From NCBI RefSeq assembly GCF_030362795.1, contig NZ_JAUCBM010000001.1, positions 930,001 through 994,000 of the forward strand: 64,000 nucleotides of DNA, read 5' to 3'. The first letter of the stretch is position 1; each line of letters starts with the position of its first letter. Below, in pieces: positions 37,375-45,954 of the stretch. Origin of the DNA: Pseudochrobactrum kiredjianiae (GTDB taxonomy: Bacteria; Pseudomonadota; Alphaproteobacteria; Rhizobiales; Rhizobiaceae). A program made the translations under genes and the position numbers. Below the pieces are notes generated by a model. It was not told the origin of the DNA. It was given only the letters and a program-made list of their open reading frames with translations, and made no database searches.

Positions 37375-37880
37375 CAGTGCCTCTCCCGTCCGGCAGCATT
37401 TGCGTAGGCCAAATACTTTTGTGATTTGTTTGATAGATAGACCATTCAGCAGGGGGAGGGAAATAGCCGGTTGCGGATTATATCAATCATAAGTCATTGC
37501 CTGTTGAGGTGGTGGCGTGAGAGACTCTCGTCGACAAAAATCATAAAAATATGAAATTTATTCCTCAGAGTGGTTGCCAGAGACGTTAAGGTTTTGTTAA
37601 CCATAGGGCAGAGTGATTTGCACCGGTTTCACCGTGCTGCAAAAGCGTAACGGGTACACGTGATTTACATCGTAAAATGCGTTGCTTCTGGCGTGTCGCT
37701 TTTCTGCGAACAGTTTTGAAGAATTCAATGATCATCCGGAATGGTGCCGTTTGATCAATTTCGGACGAGTCTCTTTGTCTGAAAGAAGATATTTCAAAGG
37801 CTGTATTTTCGGAAGCATTTGCATGTTTTCGGCCACATTATGAATTGCTGTGTAAATAAATTTTAAAACGGGGCGGCATT
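37375..37880. other. Intergenic region between proC and the hypothetical gene at 37881
   Basis: This 506-bp spacer lies between two divergent genes. It contains a CtrA box at 37586-37601. I find no ORF with a ribosome site and no RNA-like fold. Confidence 0.45.
37586..37601. promoter_or_regulatory. CtrA box between proC and the hypothetical gene at 37881
   Basis: TTAAGGTTTTGTTAAC fits TTAA-N7-TTAAC exactly. It is 280 bp before the gene at 37881 and 212 bp before proC, rather far for either start codon. Confidence 0.4.
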
Positions 37881-38507
37881 ATGGATCGTGATAACAAATT
37901 TTCCGGCACATTACCGCTTTTGGCCTATGCACCTCGTGATTTCGGCCTGAACGCGCAACGTTCCCGTGCTTACCGCGCACGTGCTGCAATGGGGCGCACT
38001 GGTGTGCAGCCTTTACGCAGCCATGCACAGGCACCAGCCATGACCGTAAAAGCTGCGCCCGTTGAACAGAGTGATCCGGAGCCTTCATCGTCTCTGTTTA
38101 AAAAATTATGGCAGCGGGTTTCCGGCCGTCTGAAATCTGCAAAATCGGCCGAAAATACTGTTGAGCAACCTGCGGTACCGGTCTCAGTGCAGCAGAAAGT
38201 AACTACACGATCATTGCCTGTGCGCGACGTGGTTGCTGAAGTTCCGCCTGTTGTGTCCCGCGAAGTGCAGGCGGAAGTCACCGCTCACACAGTATCAGTG
38301 TCTGAAGATGTTGTGGTTGCCGAAGCCCGGCAGGCTGTTTCAAAAACCTATGCTGCAATGCGTAAAAGTCATTTAAATACTGCGGCGGACGACCAGTCTA
38401 TTCCGCAGGCGCCTGATCTTTCCCATGCTCTGGCAGAAATCCGGCAGGCGCTGCGCGAACATGAAAAATTGGCTAATGCCAGACAAAGCGGAAATTCGCC
38501 GCTCTGA
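37881..38507 (+). CDS. Hypothetical low-complexity protein
   Basis: This is a 208-residue protein with GGGGCGG just before the ATG. The N-terminal 45 residues are Arg-rich (NAQRSRAYRARAAMGRTG). The middle is Val/Pro/Glu-rich and probably disordered, with one short basic helix (LFKKLWQRVSGRLKSAKSAE). The C-terminus is helical (LSHALAEIRQALREHEKLANA). There is no signal peptide or membrane segment. I do not recognise it; it resembles regulatory or scaffold-type disordered proteins. Codon use matches the surroundings. Confidence 0.65.
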   Translation: MDRDNKFSGTLPLLAYAPRDFGLNAQRSRAYRARAAMGRTGVQPLRSHAQAPAMTVKAAPVEQSDPEPSSSLFKKLWQRVSGRLKSAKSAENTVEQPAVPVSVQQKVTTRSLPVRDVVAEVPPVVSREVQAEVTAHTVSVSEDVVVAEARQAVSKTYAAMRKSHLNTAADDQSIPQAPDLSHALAEIRQALREHEKLANARQSGNSPL

Positions 38508-38645
38508 TGCCGTTATTCAGATAGCGGAACCGTTTTTTGATTGTCATCATCTCTCAGGCAGATTATGCGAAGGCAGGATGTAAGCGCGGCTTGTAATCTC
38601 AGGTCTCAGTGCTTGCGTTATTTTTTGGTCTGACGGAGTTGTGAG

Positions 38646-39563
38646 ATGACGACTGAAGCGAGCGGCGCAAAAGTAATCGACGGTAAATTATTGGCGGAAG
38701 ATGTAGTGGCTGCGGTTAAAACTGCAACCGGCGAATTGGTGTCCGCTACCGGTGTGCAGCCGGGAATTGCTGTGGTTATTGTCGGGGAAGATCCGGCCAG
38801 TCAGGTCTATGTTGCCTCCAAAGGCCGCAAGGCGCGCGAATGCGGCTTTCACTCCGTTCAGCACACATTGACTGATGATACATCTGAAGCGGAGTTGCTG
38901 GCTGTGATTGACAGCCTGAATAATGATCCTGCTATTCATGGTATTCTCGTGCAGTTGCCGCTGCCGAAGCATATTGATGAAGGCCGCGTCATTCAGACTA
39001 TCGCGCCGGACAAAGATGTGGACGGCTTTCATTATATTAATGTGGGTAAACTCGGCACCGGTGCTGTAGACAGTGCTTTTGTGCCATGCACGCCCGCTGG
39101 CAGCATGATTATGATTGAGCGCCAGCTTGGCCGCGATCTGTCCGGTCTGAACGCTGTTGTAATCGGTCGCTCCAATATTGTCGGCAAACCGATGGCCAAT
39201 TTGCTGCTTGCTGCCAATGCGACTGTAACTATTGCCCATAGCCGTACTAAAGATTTGCCAGCCTTGGCACGAACCGCCGATATTCTGGTGGCCGCAGTTG
39301 GTCGCCCGCAGATGGTGAAGGGTGACTGGATCAAGCCGGGTGCCACAGTGATTGATGTGGGTATCAACCGCATTGATGCGCCGGAAAAAGGCGAGGGAAA
39401 AACCCGTCTGGTTGGCGATGTGGATTATGCAGAGGCTGCAAAAGTCGCTGGTGCGATTACGCCGGTTCCGGGCGGTGTTGGCCCGATGACGATTGCCATG
39501 CTGATGGCCAATACATTGGTTGCAGCTTGCCGTTCTGCCGGTACGAAAGCACCGAAATTCTGA
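38646..39563 (+). CDS. folD: Methylenetetrahydrofolate dehydrogenase/cyclohydrolase
   Basis: This 305-residue bifunctional enzyme interconverts 5,10-methylene-, methenyl- and 10-formyl-tetrahydrofolate with NADP+. The [14 protein letters not shown] block carries the catalytic Tyr and Lys. [35 protein letters not shown] and the terminal [15 protein letters not shown] are all present. The 3' end, including the stop codon, is duplicated directly downstream (39567-39590). Confidence 0.96.
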   Translation: MTTEASGAKVIDGKLLAEDVVAAVKTATGELVSATGVQPGIAVVIVGEDPASQVYVASKGRKARECGFHSVQHTLTDDTSEAELLAVIDSLNNDPAIHGILVQLPLPKHIDEGRVIQTIAPDKDVDGFHYINVGKLGTGAVDSAFVPCTPAGSMIMIERQLGRDLSGLNAVVIGRSNIVGKPMANLLLAANATVTIAHSRTKDLPALARTADILVAAVGRPQMVKGDWIKPGATVIDVGINRIDAPEKGEGKTRLVGDVDYAEAAKVAGAITPVPGGVGPMTIAMLMANTLVAACRSAGTKAPKF

Positions 39564-39590
39564 TTTGTGCGAAAGCACCGAAGTCTGATT
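39541..39590 (+). repeat. Tandem duplication of the folD 3' end
   Basis: GTACGAAAGCACCGAAATTC plus TGATT (39541-39565) is repeated as GTGCGAAAGCACCGAAGTCT plus GATT (39567-39590). The stop codon is included in both copies. Confidence 0.85.
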
Positions 39591-39655
39591 AGCCATATGA
39601 CTATAGCGGGCGTAGCAAAATGTTGTTGCGCCCGTAATTATGAGGAGTACCTGGA

Positions 39656-40093
39656 ATGCTGAAAATCCTGCCTTTTACTCCGTTTCATGATGATTACACT
39701 GCTTTGCTTGATGAGAGTGTGACACAGGGGCAGCGCATGTTGCAACGCCTGCGTGATAACTGGGAAAGCGGCGCGAACCGGTTTGATCAGAATGGTGAAA
39801 TCTTAATTGCCGGATTTATCAATGGTGAACTGGCTGGTGTGTGCGGCCGTAATATTGACCCGTATGGTGTTGATGCGGCGCAGGGACGTGTCCGCCATCT
39901 CTATGTAGCGCAGCGTTTCCGCAGGAACGGTGTTGGCTCTGCTCTTGTCCGTTCTATCTTGGATGGCGCCTCAGAGTATTTTTCCTGTCTGAACACGAAT
40001 GCACCGGAAAGTGCTTATGTGTTTTATCAGGAGCTTGGTTTTGCGCGGGTCACAGACAATGCAACTGTGACCCATTGTTATCGCTTCTGTTAA
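39656..40093 (+). CDS. GNAT-family N-acetyltransferase
   Basis: This is a 145-residue protein with GAGGAG before the ATG. The acetyl-CoA site is VRHLYVAQRFRRNGVGSALVRSIL (RxxGxG/A pattern as RRNGVGS). A C-terminal APESAYVFYQELGFARV motif completes the GNAT fold. The substrate is unknown. It ends one base before the edd stop on the opposite strand. Confidence 0.88.
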   Translation: MLKILPFTPFHDDYTALLDESVTQGQRMLQRLRDNWESGANRFDQNGEILIAGFINGELAGVCGRNIDPYGVDAAQGRVRHLYVAQRFRRNGVGSALVRSILDGASEYFSCLNTNAPESAYVFYQELGFARVTDNATVTHCYRFC

Positions 40094-41908
40094 TCAGAAT
40101 ACGGATGCGCCCTGATCCGCATGACCGGCAATATGCCGGAAGGCGGAGAACAATTCGCGCCCCATACCAAATTGATTATGGGTAAGGTCAGGAGTTTGAA
40201 CGCTGCGGGATTGTAGCTCTGCGTCACTCATCAAAACAGACAATGTACCTTGCGTTGCATCTACGCGGATGATGTCACCTTCCTGAATTCTAGCAATCAT
40301 GCCATTGTCCAGCGCTTCCGGCGTGACATGAATGGCAGACGGCACTTTACCTGAGGCGCCGGAGAGGCGGCCATCGGTCACGAGAGCCACACGCTGTCCG
40401 CGATCCTGCAGAATGCCAAGCACAGTCATCAGCTTGTGCAGCTCCGGCATGCCATTGGCTTTCGGCCCCTGATAGCGGACAACGGCAATGAAATCGCCTT
40501 CGAGTTTACCTGCCTTAAAAGCATCCTGCATTTCTGCCTGATCGTGGAAGATTTTTGCCGGTGCTTCAATCACATGGCGATCTGGCTTGACAGCCGATAC
40601 TTTGATGATCGCACTGCCGATATTGCCGCTCAGCACTTTGATACCGCCGTCAGGCTGGAAAGGTGCTTCAGCTTTTGCCAGAACTTTGGCATCTGCGCTT
40701 AACGCAGGCGCAGGGGTGCGGGCAATTGTACCATCTGCATTGAGCGCCGGTTCAATGGTATAATCGCGTAAGGTTTCACCCCAGACAGTACGCACATCTT
40801 CATGGAGCAGTCCGGCATCCAGCAATTCGCGGATCAGATAGCCCATGCCGCCTGCGGCGTGGAAATGGTTCACATCGGCCAGACCATTCGGATAAACGCG
40901 GGCAAGCAGCGGCACAGTTGCCGAAATATCGGAGATGTCCTGCCATGTCAGTTTGATGCCTGCCGCCGCAGCCATGGCGATAAGGTGGATCGTGTGATTG
41001 GTCGAGCCGCCGGTGGCATTCAGGCCGACAATACCGTTAACAAAAGAACGCTCATCCAGCATCGCGCCGACCGGCGTGTAATTATTGCCGCAGGCCGTAA
41101 TTTCCAGAGCGCGTTTGGCTGCCTCTTTAGTCATGGCATCACGCAAAGGCGTGTTCGGGTTGATGAAAGATGAACCCGGTATATGCAGCCCCATAATCTC
41201 CATCAGCATCTGATTGGAATTGGCGGTGCCGTAGAAGGTGCAGGTGCCGGGGCCATGATAGGATTTGGACTCGGATTCCAAGAGTTCGTCACGGCCGACT
41301 TTACCTTCGGCATAAAGCTGACGGATGCGGGCTTTCTCATCATTTGGCAGGCCGGAGGTCATCGGACCAGCCGGAATGAAAATCGCAGGCAAATGACCGA
41401 AAGTGAGCGCGCCGATTACCAGACCCGGCACAATTTTATCGCACACACCGAGATAGACTGCGGCATCAAACATATCATGAGACAGGCCGACAGCGGTGGC
41501 CATGGCAATAACATCGCGGGAGAATAGCGACAGCTCCATACCGGCAAAGCCTTGGGTAACGCCGTCACACATCGCTGGTACGCCGCCTGCAACCTGTGCA
41601 ACGCCACCTGCCTCACGCGCTGCCTGCTTGATCAGATGGGGAAAGGTTTCAAATGGCTGATGAGCTGACAACATATCATTATAGGCAGTGATAATGCCGA
41701 TATTGAGCAATTGGTCGCCGGCAAGACCTGCTTTGTCGGACGGGCCGCAGGCGGCGAAACCATGAGCAAGATTGGCACAGCCCAGCGCTGAGCGCATTGG
41801 CTTGCGGCTGGCTGCTGCATTGATCCGTGCCAGATAGGCTTCGCGGGTCGGACGCGAACGCTCGATAATCCGGTTGGTAATGGCCTGCAGGGTGTGGTTC
41901 ACGGTCAT
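40094..41908 (-). CDS. edd: 6-phosphogluconate dehydratase
   Basis: This 604-residue iron-sulfur dehydratase converts 6-phosphogluconate to KDPG, the first Entner-Doudoroff-specific step. I take the ATG at 41908 (MTVNHTLQ...), with GGAG upstream, over the frame start at 41929. [28 protein letters not shown] and [13 protein letters not shown] supply the conserved Cys residues. A C-terminal [21 protein letters not shown] completes the IlvD/Edd pattern. A CG-centred palindrome lies 43 bp upstream and resembles one before zwf. No eda gene is in the window. Confidence 0.96.
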   Translation of the reverse strand: MTVNHTLQAITNRIIERSRPTREAYLARINAAASRKPMRSALGCANLAHGFAACGPSDKAGLAGDQLLNIGIITAYNDMLSAHQPFETFPHLIKQAAREAGGVAQVAGGVPAMCDGVTQGFAGMELSLFSRDVIAMATAVGLSHDMFDAAVYLGVCDKIVPGLVIGALTFGHLPAIFIPAGPMTSGLPNDEKARIRQLYAEGKVGRDELLESESKSYHGPGTCTFYGTANSNQMLMEIMGLHIPGSSFINPNTPLRDAMTKEAAKRALEITACGNNYTPVGAMLDERSFVNGIVGLNATGGSTNHTIHLIAMAAAAGIKLTWQDISDISATVPLLARVYPNGLADVNHFHAAGGMGYLIRELLDAGLLHEDVRTVWGETLRDYTIEPALNADGTIARTPAPALSADAKVLAKAEAPFQPDGGIKVLSGNIGSAIIKVSAVKPDRHVIEAPAKIFHDQAEMQDAFKAGKLEGDFIAVVRYQGPKANGMPELHKLMTVLGILQDRGQRVALVTDGRLSGASGKVPSAIHVTPEALDNGMIARIQEGDIIRVDATQGTLSVLMSDAELQSRSVQTPDLTHNQFGMGRELFSAFRHIAGHADQGASVF

Positions 41909-41950
41909 CTCAGTCTCCCATGGCTGCAAATGCAGCGCATATCACTTGCC

Positions 41951-41966
41951 TTTAAACCGATTTAAT
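41951..41966. promoter_or_regulatory. Operator-like palindrome upstream of edd
   Basis: TTTAAACCGATTTAA is an inverted repeat centred on CG with one mismatched pair. It closely resembles the perfect palindrome upstream of zwf (44971-44990). Confidence 0.55.
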
Positions 41967-42107
41967 ATACGGAAAAATAGTATAACGAAAGAGTGGAGTG
42001 CAGCTGATGCGTCTATAGAACGCAGAGCTTATGAAGCCGGATAAAATACTGTTCTGCCTTGGTGTTTTATAACAGAGCCAAGGCAGAAAATGCGTACTGA
42101 AATTGTA

Positions 42108-42178
42108 GCGCATCCCGAAAAGTGTGAAGCGGTTTTCGGAATAAGATGCGCGTAAAAACAAAGAAATAGAGCGGTTTC
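42108..42178. repeat. Dispersed intergenic palindrome, family A
   Basis: GCGCATCCCGAAAAGTGTGA, AGCGGTTTTCGGAATAAGAT and GCGCG give nested stems GCGCAT/ATGCGC and CCGAAAA/TTTTCGG, then AAATAGAGCGGTTT. It lies in the pgl-edd spacer beside further palindromes (GTGTGCC/GGCACAC at about 42202-42221). Confidence 0.8.
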
Positions 42179-42245
42179 AATGATTCAGTATTAGAGCGCC
42201 GTGTGCCAGACTTGGCACACAAAGGTCGCTCTAACATTTTAAAAT

Positions 42246-42291
42246 CAGAGCATAATTCCTTAAACTGATCCAAGTTTAAGGAATTATGCTC
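42246..42291 (-). terminator. Long perfect hairpin downstream of pgl (palindrome family C)
   Basis: AGAGCATAATTCCTTAAACT pairs over 20 bp with its complement across a 6-base loop. It starts 15 bases after the pgl stop on the minus strand and is followed there by GATTTTAAAAT. It probably separates pgl from edd transcription. Confidence 0.7.
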
Positions 42292-42305
42292 TAACTGGAA
42301 CCGCT

Positions 42306-43031
42306 CTATGGTGCCCAGTAAAGCTGTACCGGATGTTTTGCATGGGCGAAAATGGCGCGAACCGGCATTAGATTGATGTCTTCATCGTTGAAATCGCTGG
42401 CCAGAGCTTCTTCAAGCACAGCCAGTTTTTTCTCTCCTTCAATATGGAGGATCAGCAGGTCAGCATTAGCAAGAACTGGCAAAGTGAGCGTCAGGCGCGG
42501 TTCACCGGCTCCTTCAGCCTGCATTGGCACAACAACGGCACGGGTTTGCGGGTCAAGTGCCTGATCCAGTCTGCTGCCGCCACGGAAAAATGATGCCGTA
42601 TGCCCGTCATTGCCCATGCCGAGCACAACCACATCAAAAGGCTTTGGCAGGGCATCAATGCGATTGGCGGCCGTAACCGCGGCAACGCTTGCGGTTTGCG
42701 CAGGGCCATACAGACTCACAAATTGCGCGCCGGATGCTTTGTTTTGCAGCAGATGATCGCGTGCCAGCTTTTCGTTGGAACGCTCATTATCCGGCGCTAC
42801 AAAACGTTCATCGACGAGAGTGATCGTAACCTGTTTCCATGTCACATCCTGCATGGAAAGCGCCTCAAACAATTGTACCGGCGTTGTACCGCCGGATACA
42901 GCAAGTACGGCATGTCCTTTGGCCGTGACTGCTTTATTCAGTTGATCCGCGATTGTTCCGGCTAATTGCAGCACCAAAGCGGATGGCTCTGCAAAATCAT
43001 GCCTTTCAATATTGGTTATGTCAGTCTCCAT
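42306..43031 (-). CDS. pgl: 6-phosphogluconolactonase
   Basis: This is a 241-residue DevB-type lactonase that opens 6-phosphogluconolactone from the Zwf reaction. VLAVSGGTTPVQLFEAL and TLVDERFVAPDNERSNE are the sugar-phosphate binding blocks, and VVLGMGNDGHTASFF is the active-site motif. The ATG at 43031 has AGGAAC upstream. The order zwf-pgl-edd on one strand is the usual alphaproteobacterial cluster. Here about 310 bp with a dyad array separate zwf from pgl, and about 400 bp of palindromes separate pgl from edd. Confidence 0.95.
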   Translation of the reverse strand: METDITNIERHDFAEPSALVLQLAGTIADQLNKAVTAKGHAVLAVSGGTTPVQLFEALSMQDVTWKQVTITLVDERFVAPDNERSNEKLARDHLLQNKASGAQFVSLYGPAQTASVAAVTAANRIDALPKPFDVVVLGMGNDGHTASFFRGGSRLDQALDPQTRAVVVPMQAEGAGEPRLTLTLPVLANADLLILHIEGEKKLAVLEEALASDFNDEDINLMPVRAIFAHAKHPVQLYWAP

Positions 43032-43174
43032 CAATGTTCCTGCGCTTGAACGCCGGTTGAGAGCGTGCTGCGCAGGTATTTTGTATCTTTATACAGAATA
43101 CCATATCAGATGGGTATTCTTGCTATGCCTTTTGAGAGGGCACACCTTTGTTTTGTTTAGGGCGATGATGTTCT

Positions 43175-43358
43175 GTCTCATCAGAGACTATCGTGCCCCG
43201 TCTCGTAAGAGACAAAGTGTATACGATGTCTCGTTAGTGACTATCGTGCCCCCGTCTCGTAAGAGACAAAGTGTACACGATGTCTCGTCAGAGACTATCG
43301 TGCCCCCGTCTCGTAAGAGACAAAGTGTACACGATGTCTCGTCAGAGACTATCGTGCC
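43175..43358. repeat. Tandem array of GTCTC-N4-GAGAC dyads overlapping the 3' end of zwf
   Basis: The pattern CTATCGTGCC recurs at 43188, 43241, 43295 and 43349 (periods 53, 54, 54). Seven dyads of the form GTCTC-N4-GAGAC occur at 43175, 43200, 43228 (one mismatch), 43254, 43282, 43308 and 43336. They alternate between a GTCA-type and a GTAA-type loop. Units 2 and 3 also contain GTGTACAC. The last dyad includes the zwf stop codon. Confidence 0.95.
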
Positions 43359-44817
43359 AAGTGCGGCCATCACGCTCGATCAGGGCAATTGAGCCGGAAG
43401 GGCCCCATGTGCCGGATGTATAGCCCTGAACTTTCTGTTCATTGCTTTCCCAGCCCTCAAGGATCGGATCAACCCAGCGCCATGCGGCTTCCACTTCGTC
43501 GCGGCGCATAAACAGGGTCTGGTTACCGCGCACAACATCCATAATCAGACGCTCATAGGCATCAGGATTACGCTCGTCAAATGAGGCGGCAAAGCTCATA
43601 TCCAGCGGAATTTGGCGCAGACGCATACCACCCGGACCCGGATCTTTAATCATGATCCATTGCTTCACACCTTCATCCGGCTGCAAGCGAATGACCAGCT
43701 GATTGGCTGTGATGTGACCGGCGCTGCTCTCAAAAATCGAATGGGGAATGGGTTTGAAGGTCACCACAATTTCTGAAACGCGCTCAGCCAGTCTTTTGCC
43801 GGTACGTAAATAAAACGGTACATTCGCCCAGCGCCAATTGCCGATTTCGGCTTTGAGCGCCACGAAAGTCTCTGTGTTGCTGGTGCTGCTTCCGAGATCA
43901 TCGGCATAGGATTTTACCGGCCCGCCCGCAGAAGCACCAGCGCGATATTGGCCGCGCACGGTATTTTCTTGTACATTCTCTGCGGTAATCGGCACGAGCG
44001 AACGTAGGACTTTGACCTTCTCATCATGGACAGCATCGGCTTCCAGCGATGCGGGAGCTTCCATAGCCACAAGGCAGAGCAATTGCAGCATATGGTTCTG
44101 CACCATATCGCGCAGTGCGCCAGCCGTGTCGTAATAGCCTGCACGACCTTCAAGACCGACAGATTCCGCAACCGTAATCTGCACATGATCAATATGGGCG
44201 GAGTTCCACAGCGGCTCATAAAGCGCATTGGCAAAGCGCAGTGCCATCAGGTTCTGCACGGTCTCTTTGCCGAGATAATGATCAATACGGAAAATCTGAT
44301 CTTCGCGGAAAACACTGCCAATGGTGTCGTTGAGAATTTGTGCGGAAGCGAGATCGCGGCCGATCGGTTTTTCAACGACAATGCGGGTCTGGTCGGTAAT
44401 CAGATCATTGCTTTTCAGCTGTTTCGCAATATCGCCAAACAGGCTCGGGCTGACAGCCAGATAGAAGGCACGAATATCTGCAGGCTTGTTTTTAATCAGC
44501 TTTTTAAGCTCAGCCCAACCCTGATCGGACTTGGCATCGACGGCCACATAGGAGATGCGCTGTAAAAACTCTTCGATTTGCTCTTCGTCAATCTCGTCTT
44601 TTTTGACGTGTTCATGAATCGCATTGCGGGCAAAGGTTTTATAATCCTCAACGCTCATTTCACTGCGCGAAGCACCTATAATGCGGGTTGGTTCGCTGAA
44701 CTGTCCGGCACGCTGACGCTGGTAAAGGGCAGGGATCAGTTTGCGTTCGGCAAGGTCGCCCGAGCCGCCGAAAACGATGCAGTCAAAGGGCTCTACCGGA
44801 ATTGTCTGGCTGGTCAT
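43342..44817 (-). CDS. zwf: Glucose-6-phosphate 1-dehydrogenase
   Basis: This 491-residue enzyme oxidises glucose-6-phosphate and feeds the Entner-Doudoroff and pentose phosphate routes. The N-terminal nucleotide loop is VFGGSGDLAERKLIPALY. The substrate motif is FRIDHYLGKETVQN, and the conserved EKPIGRDL is present. The length equals E. coli Zwf. The last codons (WHDSL and the TGA) lie inside the first unit of the tandem dyad array. A perfect CG-centred palindrome is 154 bp upstream of the start. Confidence 0.96.
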   Translation of the reverse strand: MTSQTIPVEPFDCIVFGGSGDLAERKLIPALYQRQRAGQFSEPTRIIGASRSEMSVEDYKTFARNAIHEHVKKDEIDEEQIEEFLQRISYVAVDAKSDQGWAELKKLIKNKPADIRAFYLAVSPSLFGDIAKQLKSNDLITDQTRIVVEKPIGRDLASAQILNDTIGSVFREDQIFRIDHYLGKETVQNLMALRFANALYEPLWNSAHIDHVQITVAESVGLEGRAGYYDTAGALRDMVQNHMLQLLCLVAMEAPASLEADAVHDEKVKVLRSLVPITAENVQENTVRGQYRAGASAGGPVKSYADDLGSSTSNTETFVALKAEIGNWRWANVPFYLRTGKRLAERVSEIVVTFKPIPHSIFESSAGHITANQLVIRLQPDEGVKQWIMIKDPGPGGMRLRQIPLDMSFAASFDERNPDAYERLIMDVVRGNQTLFMRRDEVEAAWRWVDPILEGWESNEQKVQGYTSGTWGPSGSIALIERDGRTWHDSL

Positions 44818-44970
44818 GAACCTGTCTCTTTATTCGCTTGTGTCTGGACGCCTACGAGGGCGCCGTCAGGATATGGAGAGAAAGTGGTGGGATTGGGTCG
44901 GGTCGCGGTTTTCAACGAAGCAGTGATTTGTATTATAATCTAGCGAAATATCACAGTTGACAATAGCGGT

Positions 44971-44990
44971 TTTTTAAATCGATTTAAAAA
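44971..44990. promoter_or_regulatory. Operator-like perfect palindrome upstream of zwf
   Basis: TTTTTAAATC is followed by its exact complement GATTTAAAAA. The CG-centred, 20-bp design is typical of LacI-family operators, and the edd promoter region has a close relative. The surrounding zwf-SDR spacer (44818-45166) holds no gene that I can see. Confidence 0.6.
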
Positions 44991-45166
44991 TCATGTAGAA
45001 TACTGCTGTGTGGTGCGAGGCGTAAACATATCTGTGAGCAGGCTCAAGATTCCCTTCATCGTCGAAATGCTTTATGCATGGGAGTAACTGATTTGCATAG
45101 CAGCGTCAGGGGAACTGGAAGCCGGTTCTAAGTCTGAAGCTGCTTGATGAAGGCTTGGAGAGAATT

Positions 45167-45916
45167 ATGGCACGTTTGAAGGATAAGGTTGCAATTGTTA
45201 CCGGCGCCGGTTCAGGTTTTGGTGAGGCAATTGCCCGCCGCTTTGCGCAGGAAGGTGCAAAAGTTACCGTTGCCGATATTAATCCGAAACGCGCCAATGA
45301 TGTTGCAAGCTCGATCGGTAAAAATGCTGTGCCGCTGGCCGTGGACGTGTCGCGTAAAGATGATGTTGAGCGGCTGATCGGTGTGACGCTGCAGCAATTT
45401 GGCCGACTGGATATTATGGTCAATAATGCCGGTTTTGCTTATAAAAATATGCTGCTGACCGATGTGCCGGAAGACAGTTTCGACCTCATCACCGCAGTAA
45501 ATATGAAGGCGCTGTATCACTCCACACTGGCCGTGGTGCCTGTGATGCGTAAATTCGGCGGCGGCTCAATCATCAACACCGCGTCGATCAGTGCGAAACA
45601 TCCGCGTAAAGGACTAACCTGGTACAATGCCTCAAAGGGCTGGGTGCTGAGCGCGACCAAATCAATGGCACTTGAGCTGGCCGAGTATAAAATCCGTGTC
45701 AATGCTATCTGTCCTGCAGAAAGCGAGACGGATACTTTGAAAATGATCCTCGGTATGGATAGTGATGAAGTCCGCGAGGAAATGAGAGCTTCGATCCCGC
45801 TTGGTCGTTTCTCCTTGCCGGAAGATATTGCCAATGCCGCGCTGTGGCTGGGCAGTGATGAGGCTTCGTTTGTCACCGGAACATCTGTTGATGTGGATGG
45901 CGGCTACAGCCTGTAA
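45167..45916 (+). CDS. Short-chain dehydrogenase/reductase
   Basis: This is a 249-residue classical SDR from the ATG at 45167, with GGAG six bases upstream; an ATG at 45155 is less likely. The cofactor loop is VTGAGSGFGEAIARRF, NNAG is present in MVNNAGFAY, and the catalytic Tyr and Lys lie in WYNASKGWV, with Ser in NTASISAKH. Asp in VADINPKR suggests NAD+ preference. The substrate is unknown; the FabG-like annotation is only by fold. It is convergent with the puuB-like gene, sharing a hairpin. Confidence 0.9.
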   Translation: MARLKDKVAIVTGAGSGFGEAIARRFAQEGAKVTVADINPKRANDVASSIGKNAVPLAVDVSRKDDVERLIGVTLQQFGRLDIMVNNAGFAYKNMLLTDVPEDSFDLITAVNMKALYHSTLAVVPVMRKFGGGSIINTASISAKHPRKGLTWYNASKGWVLSATKSMALELAEYKIRVNAICPAESETDTLKMILGMDSDEVREEMRASIPLGRFSLPEDIANAALWLGSDEASFVTGTSVDVDGGYSL

Positions 45917-45923
45917 AACAGAA

Positions 45924-45954
45924 ATGATGGATCGGATCAAATCCGATCCATCAT
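45924..45954. terminator. Hairpin between the SDR gene and the puuB-like gene
   Basis: A perfect 14-bp stem (ATGATGGATCGGAT with its complement, loop CAA) starts seven bases after the SDR stop and overlaps the last codons of the oxidoreductase gene. There is no clear T-run, so it is a weak or Rho-assisted terminator. Confidence 0.6.

Noticed and set aside
38688-39596. 302-residue minus-strand frame opposite folD
   Set aside because: It is rich in His, Asn and Cys, as expected for the antisense frame of a real gene, and has no domain.
42246-42291. Small RNA gene
   Set aside because: It is a simple perfect hairpin placed right after the pgl stop with no promoter of its own; a terminator or repeat element explains it better.
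43175-43358. CRISPR-like repeat array
   Set aside because: The units are near-identical over their full 54 bp with no unique spacers, there are no cas genes, and the array overlaps the zwf stop codon.
43012-43392. Repeat-protein reading frames across the zwf-pgl spacer (SSETIVPPSRKRQSVHDV-type)
   Set aside because: The repeated peptides arise because the 54-bp unit is a multiple of three. Both strands show such frames and none has a ribosome site.
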